Shown one piece after another: positions 1-5,310 of a stretch of 7,061 nt of DNA; position 1 is the first letter of the stretch; each line of letters begins with the position of its first letter. The DNA is from Campylobacteraceae bacterium (GTDB taxonomy: Bacteria > Campylobacterota > Campylobacteria > Campylobacterales > Sulfurovaceae). The stretch covers positions 1-7,061 of the forward strand of contig JALWVW010000082.1 of the NCBI GenBank assembly GCA_027079365.1, written 5' to 3'. The notes beneath the pieces were generated by a model. The model saw nothing but the letters and a program-made list of their open reading frames with translations, did not search any database and was not told where the DNA came from. Made by a program: the position numbers and the translations under genes.

Positions 1-71
1 GGGAAACGGGACTCGAACCCGCGACCCTCAGCTTGGAAGGCTGACGCTCTAGCCAACTGAGCTATTCCCGC
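1..71 (-). tRNA. tRNA-Gly (anticodon TCC), 3' end cut by window edge
   Basis: The minus strand from position 71 begins GCGGGAATAGCTC and folds as a cloverleaf: D arm, anticodon stem TCAGC/GCTGA with loop CTTCCAA, and T arm GCGGG-TTCGAGT-CCCGT. The anticodon TCC (complement at 35-37) reads glycine GGA/GGG codons. The acceptor 5' strand GCGGGAA pairs with TTCCC, after which the window ends, so the last acceptor bases, the discriminator and CCA are missing. It is the third tRNA of a Thr-Tyr-Gly cluster and lies 22 nt after tRNA-Tyr. In E. coli the thrU-tyrU-glyT order precedes tufB, so tuf may follow beyond the left edge (inference). Confidence 0.96.
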
Positions 72-93
72 GTCTTAAATCGATAACACTTTA

Positions 94-178
<85 letters not shown>

Positions 179-221
179 TATGTGTTATATATACTGGTCA
201 AACACTGATAAAAAATATTTC

Positions 222-298
222 TGGAGCTGGTAAAGGGACTCGAACCCCCGACCTGCTGATTACAAATCAGCTGCTCTAGCCAGCTGAGCTACACCAGC
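222..298 (-). tRNA. tRNA-Thr (anticodon TGT), encoded CCA
   Basis: On the minus strand the acceptor stem GCTGGTG pairs with TACCAGC (one G-T pair), followed by discriminator T and CCA. The anticodon arm CTGAT-TTTGTAA-ATCAG carries TGT (complement at 262-264), which reads threonine ACA/ACG. The T arm GGGGG-TTCGAGT-CCCTT contains G-T pairing but is otherwise standard. At 77 nt it is the promoter-proximal gene of the Thr-Tyr-Gly cluster, about 26 nt downstream of the predicted transcription start. Confidence 0.97.
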
Positions 299-330
299 AC
301 CATAAATATTCCATCCTAAAATGGAATGGC

Positions 331-359
331 ATTATAGTTAAAAAAACTTTTAATGTCAA
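331..359 (-). promoter_or_regulatory. Consensus sigma-70 promoter of the tRNA (probably tRNA-tuf) operon
   Basis: On the minus strand TTGACA (354-359) is followed by exactly 17 nt and then TATAAT (331-336), a 12/12 match to the bacterial consensus. The predicted start is near 324. The bases just after the -10 box (GCC) are GC-rich, as in the discriminators of stable-RNA promoters under stringent control (family knowledge, not tested here). A 7-bp stem-loop (ATTCCAT 308-314 with ATGGAAT 321-327) overlaps the predicted start. The promoter lies between the end of nrdG and tRNA-Thr, so the tRNAs need not depend on read-through from the reductase operon. Confidence 0.85.
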
Positions 360-403
360 GAGGTTTTACCATCCATAAGTAAATTTTCTCAAATTTTACA
401 CAC

Positions 404-1078
404 TTAGCGCCAAATCACATCCAGCTGATTCGATAATTTATCTATTTCAAACTGATATTTTTGTTTTTTTATTCTCCCCAAATGCGGGGTATCCTCTATA
501 TAATGTTGCAGATAGTACTTTCCCCTGTATCCTCGCCTAAAAAGATCGTTTATGACATGGTTAATGTCCTCTACACTCAGTAGTTCATTACAGACAGTAG
601 TACGTACCTCAAATGCGATATCTCTTTGCAACAATTCACTGAGGCTCAGTGAAAAGTGGTCGAAATGTTTGTTCTTTGTGATGGCCTGGAACTTTTGCTT
701 AGGGGCTTTATAATCTAGTGCCACATAATCCAAAACACCTTTCTCTAACAGTCTCAGTAGCATCGTCGGATTGGCACCATTGGTATCTAACTTGATCTTG
801 TATCCCAATTTCCTGATCTCTTGGCACAGTTCTGGAAGCCCTGAATATAGCGTCGCCTCACCTCCAGAGAGTACCACCCCCTCTAGCATGCCACGACGTT
901 TCTTCAGAAAGTCCAATGCCTGCCCATGTGATATCTTCCCTTCTCCCAATACAATATCTGGGTTGTAGCAATAAGAACAACGCATATTACATCCAGCAAA
1001 CCAAAAGATAGCCGCCAGATGCTCTGGGTAATCCAGTGCTGTAAAGGGAGTAATATCATAAATGGGTGCTGTACTCAC
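404..1078 (-). CDS. nrdG: Anaerobic ribonucleotide reductase activating protein, radical SAM (NrdG2 type)
   Basis: This 224-aa radical SAM enzyme is expected to cleave S-adenosylmethionine and make the glycyl radical on the class III ribonucleotide reductase. Visible motifs are the iron-sulfur CxxxCxxC as C30-NMR-C34-SY-C37 followed by YNPD, the SAM-binding SGGEAT at 71-76, and DTNG at 98-101. The opening IYDITPFTALDYP and the length (E. coli NrdG is about 154 aa) match the longer NrdG2-type activases. The start is GTG at 1078, 5 nt after the stop of the small glycyl-radical gene. AAAGGTGA lies directly on the start, so there is no normally spaced ribosome site and translation is probably coupled to the upstream gene. 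No ATG lies nearby in frame. Its substrate here would be the 53-aa partner encoded immediately upstream. Confidence 0.93.
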   Translation of the reverse strand: MSTAPIYDITPFTALDYPEHLAAIFWFAGCNMRCSYCYNPDIVLGEGKISHGQALDFLKKRRGMLEGVVLSGGEATLYSGLPELCQEIRKLGYKIKLDTNGANPTMLLRLLEKGVLDYVALDYKAPKQKFQAITKNKHFDHFSLSLSELLQRDIAFEVRTTVCNELLSVEDINHVINDLFRRGYRGKYYLQHYIEDTPHLGRIKKQKYQFEIDKLSNQLDVIWR

Positions 1079-1083
1079 CTTTG

Positions 1084-1245
1084 TTACTTTAGCCCTTTTT
1101 CCAGAAAGAACTTTCTCTCTCGATGCTCTGCTTTCTTGCCAATATTGAAACTTTCTACAGGACGATGGTAGCCCATGACCCTAGTATAAACAATACATCG
1201 ACTGCGTTTTGCTTCCATGGCCTCTAGCCTCTCTGTTCTACTCAT
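1084..1245 (-). CDS. nrdD: Detached glycyl-radical C-terminal subunit of class III ribonucleotide reductase
   Basis: This 53-aa protein carries the segment that normally ends NrdD: VYTRVMGYHRPVESFNIGKK at residues 19-38, then HRERKFF. Gly25 in RVMGY is the predicted radical site. In ordinary class III reductases a segment like this follows the CPxC zinc ribbon in the same chain. Residues 1-17 (MSRTERLEAMEAKRSRC) are an added, probably helical, N-terminal extension. The start at 1245 is chosen because GGAGGAG sits 7 nt upstream and the ATG overlaps the stop of the preceding gene by 8 nt; a longer reading to 1293 lacks such a site. The protein should dock into the NrdD barrel as a separate subunit, comparable to the known spare domain GrcA (YfiD) of pyruvate formate-lyase. 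The identity is strong; function as a separate chain is inferred. Confidence 0.9.
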   Translation of the reverse strand: MSRTERLEAMEAKRSRCIVYTRVMGYHRPVESFNIGKKAEHRERKFFLEKGLK

Positions 1246-1576
1246 GACTTGTCTCCTCCAAATAATGTGTTGCACACTGCTGTGCATTGGCAACCAAAGT
1301 TTCTATCTCCTCTTTGGTACCATGGTCTATGTGTATCCCACAGACTACTGTAATATCTTCTCCCAATCCTGCATGCAGAATCTTTGCGATACTTTGAGAG
1401 ACGATATCGTCCCTATGCCCCAGTTTGCCTATTGTCTGCAAACCTCTTTTTTCTGCCAGTGTGATTGCCCCGATATGTCCTCCTTCTGCATTGGTAATGA
1501 TAAACATGTGATCTCTACCTATCCGTAAATACTGCATCTCAATCCTATACTTGTGCTCTCCCACACTAAGAAGCAT
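1238..1576 (-). CDS. LpdD-like small protein inserted between the two nrdD parts
   Basis: This is a 112-aa soluble protein with no signal peptide or membrane segment. Recognisable stretches are YLRIGRD (16-22), HIGAITLAEKRG (34-45), GHRDDIV (53-59) and TVVCGIHIDHGTKEEIE (76-92). From memory these resemble the LpdD-like family, named after a chaperone-like protein of prenylated-flavin decarboxylases; this was not checked against a profile. No ubiD or ubiX gene is visible. The ATG at 1576 has GAGGAG 7 nt upstream and overlaps the nrdD stop by 11 nt; the gene ends 8 nt into the glycyl-subunit gene. Such tight coupling in an anaerobic reductase operon suggests a role in assembling or protecting the split enzyme, but that is inference. 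His34, His54, His82 and His85 could bind a ligand or metal. Confidence 0.8.
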   Translation of the reverse strand: MLLSVGEHKYRIEMQYLRIGRDHMFIITNAEGGHIGAITLAEKRGLQTIGKLGHRDDIVSQSIAKILHAGLGEDITVVCGIHIDHGTKEEIETLVANAQQCATHYLEETSHE

Positions 1577-1619
1577 GCAGTATCTCCTCATCACAGACCG
1601 GGCAATACTTGTGCTCTCC
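1547..1619. repeat. 15-bp direct repeat spanning the end of nrdD and the start of the LpdD-like gene
   Basis: ATACTTGTGCTCTCC occurs at 1547-1561 and again at 1605-1619, 58 bp apart (plus-strand reading). On the minus strand both copies are read in the same phase and encode Gly-Glu-His-Lys-Tyr: once in the zinc-ribbon region of NrdD and once as residues 6-10 of the LpdD-like protein. Because 58 is not a multiple of three, the two copies sit in different reading frames of the transcript. Confidence 0.9.
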
Positions 1620-3659
1620 GGAGAGATATCCATGTTTCGGACAGATAGAGAAGGTAGGTGTCACGGTAATATACGGCAACCTAAAGTTACCAATCACGCT
1701 CTTTACCAGCTTTCTGGCCACCTCTGCTGAACTGACCTTCTCTCTCATATAGAGATGCAACACCGTACCCCCTGTATATTTACACTGCAAATCATCCTGC
1801 AACATCAACGCCTCAAACGGATCATCTGTATGAAAGGCAGGGATCTGCGTAGAGTTGGTATAGTAGTTGTTTCCTGATGTGCCTGCCTGGATGATATTCT
1901 CATAGCGCTTGATATCCTCCTTGGCAAAGCGGTAAGTGGTGCCCTCCGCAGGCGTAGCTTCAAGATTGTAGAGATTGCCTGAACGCTCTTGAAATTCCTT
2001 GAGAAGTTCTCTCATATACTCCATGATGCGCAATGCCATCTCTTTGCCATACTCATCGGTGATCTCATATTTGTCGTTGCTGAAATTTCTAATCATCTCG
2101 TTGACACCATTGATGCCAATGGTAGAAAAATGATTATCAAATCCTGGCAGATATCTTGCCGTATAGGGAAACAATCCCCTGTCATACATCTCCTGTATAA
2201 AGATACGCTTTTTTTCCAATGTAGCATAGGCATGCTCCATCAGCTGTGCCAGCCTATTGAGTAGTTGAGCCTCATCTCCGGCATAGAGGTAGCCCAGCCG
2301 TGCCATATTGATTGTGACTACCCCGATACTCCCCGTCATCTCCGCACTTCCAAAGAGTCCGCCACCCCGCTTAAGAAGTTCCCGAAGATCCAGCTGAAGC
2401 CTACAGCACATACTGCGCACATGTCCAGGCTTGTACGCCTCTTCATTTGGGATCAGGTTGCCCATTTCATCTCTCTTGTATTGGCTGCCTATAAAATTTT
2501 GGAAATAGGCAGAGCCGATCTTGGCAGTATTCTCAAACAATATATCAGTATTTTCTCCATACCAGTCAAAATCTTCTGTGATATTCACAGTAGGTATAGG
2601 AAAGGTAAAGGGTTGTCCATGACGATCGCCTTCCGTCATCACCTCAAAGTAGGCTCTGTTGATCAGGTTCATTTCTGGCTGGAAGTGTTGATACTTGAGC
2701 TGTTCCAATGTCTCTATCTTCTCATCGCGCGCTTTGGCTTTCGCCAACAATACCTCATCTTCTAGTGTCTTAAAAAGATGAAGCTGCCCTCTGGTAGGTA
2801 TCTGATCAGAGAGATCTTCTGGCACTACCCAGTCAATTGTGATATTGGTAAAGGGGCTCTGTCCCCAGCGTGCGGGGACATTGAGATTGTAGACAAAACT
2901 TCGTATGGCCTTTTTGATCTCTCCGTAGGAAAGCTGATCCTTAAATACATAGGGTGCAAGGTAGGTATCAAAAGAGGAAAATGCCTGTGCACCCGCCCAC
3001 TCACTCTGTAGGATCCCAAGAAAATTTGCCATCTGCCCCAATGCCTCCCTGAAATGCCCAGGAGGGAGACTCTCTACCCGGCCTCTAACGCCATTGAAAC
3101 CTTCATCCAACAATACCCTCAGACTCCAACCCGCACAGTAGCCCGTAAGACAGTCCAAATCATGGATATGATAATCTCCATCACGGTGAGCACTGCCCTC
3201 TTCCTTACTATATATACTATCTAGCCAGAAGTTGGCGATTACTTTACCTGCAGTGTTATTAACCAACCCCGCATTAGAATAGCCCGTATTGGAGTTGGCA
3301 TTGATTCGCCAGTCTGTTTTATCGATATACTCTCTGATGGTCTGGGTAGTGTTGATATAGGTGGTATCTTTGTCAAGTCCCAGAATCTGCTCTCTCTGAA
3401 TCTTGTGCATGTGACGGTAGAGCATAAAGGATTTCATCACATCAAAGTATTGATGCGCGAACAGCTCTTTCTCAATGATATCTTGCACCTCTTCGACGGC
3501 AATCTCTTCATGCTCGCGAATACAATGCATCACATCAACAAAAACTTCCTTATCATACGGTACTACTTCGCTCTCGAAGGCCTTCTTGATCGCATCCTCA
3601 ATCTTAAACGGCACAAACCGTTGCGATCCTCCATCTCTTTTTACTATTCTTTTGATCAT
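1566..3659 (-). CDS. nrdD: Anaerobic (class III) ribonucleoside-triphosphate reductase, large part lacking the glycyl-radical segment
   Basis: This 697-aa protein should reduce ribonucleotides to deoxyribonucleotides without oxygen. Residues 1 to about 90 form the regulatory ATP cone (MIKRIVKRDG start). The barrel includes HIHDLD (164-169), a Tyr-Cys at 174-175 matching one catalytic cysteine, and RSMCCRLQLD (415-424), where Cys418 or Cys419 should be the thiyl-radical cysteine. The C-terminal zinc region reads CPKHGY (673-678) and CPVC (686-689). The chain ends eight residues later, where a normal NrdD continues into its glycyl-radical loop; that loop is in a separate gene downstream. The start at 3659 is preferred because GAGGA lies 7 nt upstream; an upstream in-frame ATG at 3677 lacks a good site. 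The NrdD identity is very secure. Confidence 0.96.
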   Translation of the reverse strand: MIKRIVKRDGGSQRFVPFKIEDAIKKAFESEVVPYDKEVFVDVMHCIREHEEIAVEEVQDIIEKELFAHQYFDVMKSFMLYRHMHKIQREQILGLDKDTTYINTTQTIREYIDKTDWRINANSNTGYSNAGLVNNTAGKVIANFWLDSIYSKEEGSAHRDGDYHIHDLDCLTGYCAGWSLRVLLDEGFNGVRGRVESLPPGHFREALGQMANFLGILQSEWAGAQAFSSFDTYLAPYVFKDQLSYGEIKKAIRSFVYNLNVPARWGQSPFTNITIDWVVPEDLSDQIPTRGQLHLFKTLEDEVLLAKAKARDEKIETLEQLKYQHFQPEMNLINRAYFEVMTEGDRHGQPFTFPIPTVNITEDFDWYGENTDILFENTAKIGSAYFQNFIGSQYKRDEMGNLIPNEEAYKPGHVRSMCCRLQLDLRELLKRGGGLFGSAEMTGSIGVVTINMARLGYLYAGDEAQLLNRLAQLMEHAYATLEKKRIFIQEMYDRGLFPYTARYLPGFDNHFSTIGINGVNEMIRNFSNDKYEITDEYGKEMALRIMEYMRELLKEFQERSGNLYNLEATPAEGTTYRFAKEDIKRYENIIQAGTSGNNYYTNSTQIPAFHTDDPFEALMLQDDLQCKYTGGTVLHLYMREKVSSAEVARKLVKSVIGNFRLPYITVTPTFSICPKHGYLSGEHKYCPVCDEEILHAS

Positions 3660-3708
3660 ATACACTTCCTCATACACTACAGATCGACTTACGGCACTCT
3701 GCAGTCTT

Positions 3709-3722
3709 CCTTCTGCAGAAGG
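3709..3722. promoter_or_regulatory. Perfect 14-bp palindrome in the presumed nrdD leader
   Basis: CCTTCTGCAGAAGG is identical on both strands and lies 50 nt upstream of the nrdD ATG. An alternative fold pairs TCTGCAG (3698-3704) with CTGCAGA (3713-3719); on the transcript its 8-nt loop reads AAGGAAGA, which is Shine-Dalgarno-like. It could be a protein-binding operator or an mRNA hairpin. I cannot tell which, and I recognise no known NrdR box in it. Confidence 0.5.
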
Positions 3723-3741
3723 TCACAAAATCCCAACTCCT

Positions 3742-3747
3742 ATTATA
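3742..3747 (-). promoter_or_regulatory. Candidate -10 box for the nrdD operon
   Basis: The minus strand reads TATAAT here, in an AT-rich stretch about 83 nt upstream of the nrdD start codon. No good -35 sits 17 nt upstream; the nearest TTGACA (3778-3783) is 30 nt away. Campylobacterota sigma-70 promoters often lack a conserved -35, so this remains the best candidate, but TATACT at 3762-3767 or 3793-3798 could serve instead. Confidence 0.45.
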
Positions 3748-3761
3748 ATTAAATCTATTTC

Positions 3762-3801
3762 AGTATACTCTGATGGTTGTCAACAAGTAAAAAGTATACT
3801 C
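3762..3801. promoter_or_regulatory. Duplicated AGTATACTC element flanking GTTGTCAAC; candidate operator
   Basis: AGTATACTC occurs at 3762-3770 and 3793-3801, 31 bp apart or close to three helical turns. Each contains the palindrome AGTATACT. Midway between them is GTTGTCAAC, itself an inverted repeat with a one-base centre. The arrangement lies upstream of the candidate nrdD -10 box, where paired regulator sites would be expected. The regulator is unknown. Confidence 0.4.
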
Positions 3802-3827
3802 CTTTTTTCCTGACAAATTCTAAAAAC

Positions 3828-3841
3828 TTGATTAATATCAA
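3828..3841. promoter_or_regulatory. Perfect FNR/CRP-family box between nrdD and yaaA
   Basis: The sequence TTGAT-TAAT-ATCAA matches the FNR consensus TTGAT-N4-ATCAA at all ten defined bases. FNR-type regulators control anaerobic genes in many bacteria, and E. coli nrdDG is FNR-dependent. The box lies 169 nt upstream of the nrdD start codon and 34 nt upstream of yaaA. The spacing to the candidate nrdD -10 boxes is not the standard -41.5 class II placement, so it may act from further upstream on nrdD or repress yaaA by covering its promoter. Which gene it serves cannot be decided from sequence. Confidence 0.6.
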
Positions 3842-3875
3842 TAGTTTTTATTCTATTTTATGATAAGGAAGCTCT

Positions 3876-4619
3876 ATGAAAATTCTTTTGGCTCCAAGCG
3901 AGACCAAACACTCTGGCGGCACTGAGACATTCAATCCTTGCATGCTACGCTTTGAGAGTCTCTGTTCTGCTAGACTTACACTCTTGCATCGCTATACCAA
4001 TATCCTCCAGCGAGGTGACACTGCAGAGCTCCAGGCCATGTTCGGACTGAAAAAATCTCATGATGTCGCCTATCATGCCAGCAAAGACCTCATTCATGAG
4101 CCCGCCATGAAAGCCATCGAACGCTACACCGGCGTGGCATTTGACCACCTAGACTATGAGACACTCAACACTGATGCCAAAGCCTATCTTGATAAACACC
4201 TGCTCATCTTCTCCAATCTCTTTGGCATATTAGGTGCCGGGGACCTCATCCCAGAGTACCGCCTCCAACAGGGCAAACCTATCGGAGATACCAAACCCGA
4301 ACAATTCTACCATCCCCTCCTCAAGCCTCTGCTTGATAGTTACCTAGAAGACGAAGAGATACTCGATATACGGGCAGGCTTCTATGACAAATATTACAAA
4401 CCCTCACACCCCTATATGACCCTTAAATTTCTCAAAAACGGCAAAGTGGTCAGCCACTGGGCAAAGGCGTACAGAGGAATCGTACTTAGAGAGATCGCAC
4501 AGGCAGGAGTGGATACCCTTGAAGACTTTACCAAGCTTCCCATTCAAGGACTCTCCATCCATGAGATACAAACCACAGGGCTCAAGACAGAGATCATCTA
4601 TAGGATAGAGGTGGCATAG
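3876..4619 (+). CDS. yaaA: YaaA family peroxide-stress protein
   Basis: This 247-aa cytoplasmic protein has the YaaA (DUF328) hallmarks: N-terminal MKILLAPSETK, RYTGVAFDHLDY at 83-94, SNLFGILGAGDLIPEYRL at 113-130, DIRAGFYDKYY at 164-174 and WAKAYRGIVLREI at 195-207. The length is close to the roughly 250 aa usual for the family. E. coli YaaA is induced by hydrogen peroxide and lowers intracellular free iron, limiting Fenton damage; its fold binds DNA. The same role is inferred here. AAGGA lies 6 nt before the ATG. The gene is divergent from the anaerobic reductase operon and heads an operon with the SUI1-like gene 2 nt downstream. Its promoter is not clear; a perfect FNR-type box lies just upstream, so oxygen-linked control is plausible. 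Confidence 0.92.
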   Translation: MKILLAPSETKHSGGTETFNPCMLRFESLCSARLTLLHRYTNILQRGDTAELQAMFGLKKSHDVAYHASKDLIHEPAMKAIERYTGVAFDHLDYETLNTDAKAYLDKHLLIFSNLFGILGAGDLIPEYRLQQGKPIGDTKPEQFYHPLLKPLLDSYLEDEEILDIRAGFYDKYYKPSHPYMTLKFLKNGKVVSHWAKAYRGIVLREIAQAGVDTLEDFTKLPIQGLSIHEIQTTGLKTEIIYRIEVA

Positions 4620-4621
4620 TC

Positions 4622-4954
4622 GTGAAAAAAAATCTATTTGAGATGGGTGCGCAATTTGAGGATACTTGGGTATCGGACAACAAGCAGCCATCTGCCAAAT
4701 CCCCCTCCGTCCAAATCAAAGCACCGGCCAAACATCAACTTTATTTTGCCAAAGAGAAGCGCAGAGGAAAAGTGGTGACAATCGTCAAGCCCTTTTGCCT
4801 AGACAAGCCCACACTCCAAAACCTTCTCAAAACTCTCAAGAGGAAGCTGGGTACCGGTGGCACAGCCAAAGAGGAGACCTTAGAATTTCAGGGAGATATT
4901 CCGGAGCAGCTTCGTTCTCAGCTCGAGAAACTACACTTCAGGTTTAAAACATGA
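4622..4954 (+). CDS. SUI1/eIF1-like (YciH family) translation factor
   Basis: This 110-aa protein has a variable charged N-terminus of about 40 residues and then a SUI1 fold: YFAKEKRRGKVVTIVKPF at 41-58, helix KPTLQNLLKTLKRKLGTGG at 62-80, and AKEETLEFQGD at 82-92. This matches the eIF1/YciH pattern in which a helix is followed by a Gly-rich turn and a strand ending in QGD. YciH-type proteins bind the ribosome and affect start-site fidelity; in E. coli YciH has been linked to stress-related inhibition of translation. The GTG start at 4622 is chosen because AGGTGG lies 7 nt upstream, over the end of yaaA. The stop overlaps the start of the DksA-like gene by 4 nt (ATGA), so the three genes are almost certainly co-transcribed. 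Confidence 0.88.
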   Translation: MKKNLFEMGAQFEDTWVSDNKQPSAKSPSVQIKAPAKHQLYFAKEKRRGKVVTIVKPFCLDKPTLQNLLKTLKRKLGTGGTAKEETLEFQGDIPEQLRSQLEKLHFRFKT

Positions 4955-5292
4955 CAAAACAACAAAGAGTACAACTCAGACAACAGATAGAAGCAGACAT
5001 ACGCAATCTTGAAGAACAGATAGAGACTCTCGAACGAAAGACAAAACCTATCTCGCCAGACTGTGGACTGGGAAGACTCACACGCCTAGAGGCTATGGGA
5101 GAAAGCCATGTCAACCACAAGGTATTGGATGAATCTAGACTGCGCCTTACTAGGCTTCGCAATGCTCTCTCCCGTATAGACCATGAGATGTTTGGTATCT
5201 GTATTGACTGCGAAGAGGAGATCGGTATGGGGCGGATGAAAATCAGACCCGAATCGGTCAGATGCGTGGCGTGCGCCAGCAATGTAATATAA
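4951..5292 (+). CDS. DksA/TraR family C4 zinc-finger protein
   Basis: This 113-aa protein starts with a long charged coiled-coil helix (about 3-31), a loop with GRLTRLEAM at 41-49, a returning helix (about 57-79), and a C4 zinc finger with Cys84, Cys87, Cys105 and Cys108. That is the architecture of DksA/TraR proteins, which enter the RNA polymerase secondary channel. Canonical DksA has acidic Asp residues at the coiled-coil tip; here the tip reads SPDCGLGRLTRLEAM, the GRL(S/T)R pattern of short DksA-like proteins, so its effect on ppGpp-dependent transcription may differ. It is shorter than E. coli DksA (151 aa). The ATG overlaps the SUI1 stop (ATGA), suggesting translational coupling. No stem-loop with a T-run is seen in the 18 bp before the convergent repressor gene. 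Confidence 0.9.
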   Translation: MTKQQRVQLRQQIEADIRNLEEQIETLERKTKPISPDCGLGRLTRLEAMGESHVNHKVLDESRLRLTRLRNALSRIDHEMFGICIDCEEEIGMGRMKIRPESVRCVACASNVI

Positions 5293-5310
5293 TATCCGCC
5301 TTACCGTATC

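Noticed and set aside
1084..1293. Longer 69-aa reading of the glycyl-radical gene starting at 1293
   Set aside because: The extra 16 residues lie inside the LpdD-like coding region without a ribosome site, whereas the start at 1245 has GGAGGAG 7 nt upstream.
1238..1576. Programmed +1 frameshifts joining NrdD, the LpdD-like protein and the glycyl segment into one chain
   Set aside because: Both junctions happen to be +1 shifts (TCT-TAG at 1566-1571 could slip), but the upstream GAGGAG and GGAGGAG have ideal spacing for new starts at 1576 and 1245, which is simpler. A protein of about 860 aa with an insertion would also be unusual.
2265..2765. Plus-strand ORF of 166 codons within nrdD
   Set aside because: It lies wholly antisense to strongly conserved nrdD codons and has no recognisable protein features, so it is a shadow frame. 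The same holds for the other plus-strand frames inside nrdG, nrdD and moeA.
1084..3659. The broken nrdD as a sequencing frameshift or recent pseudogene
   Set aside because: The two nrdD parts are separated by a complete 112-codon gene, and both inner junctions have proper ribosome sites and start codons. A base-calling error cannot create this, and both parts keep their conserved residues.
1566..3677. nrdD start at 3677
   Set aside because: MIKRIVKRDG at 3659 is the usual ATP-cone opening and has GAGGA 7 nt upstream; the upstream ATG adds six residues that do not look like part of the cone.
3778..3783. TTGACA on the minus strand as the -35 of nrdD
   Set aside because: At 16-19 nt spacing there is no acceptable -10 (AAATAG and similar), and the TATAAT lies 30 nt away, so I did not call it a promoter.
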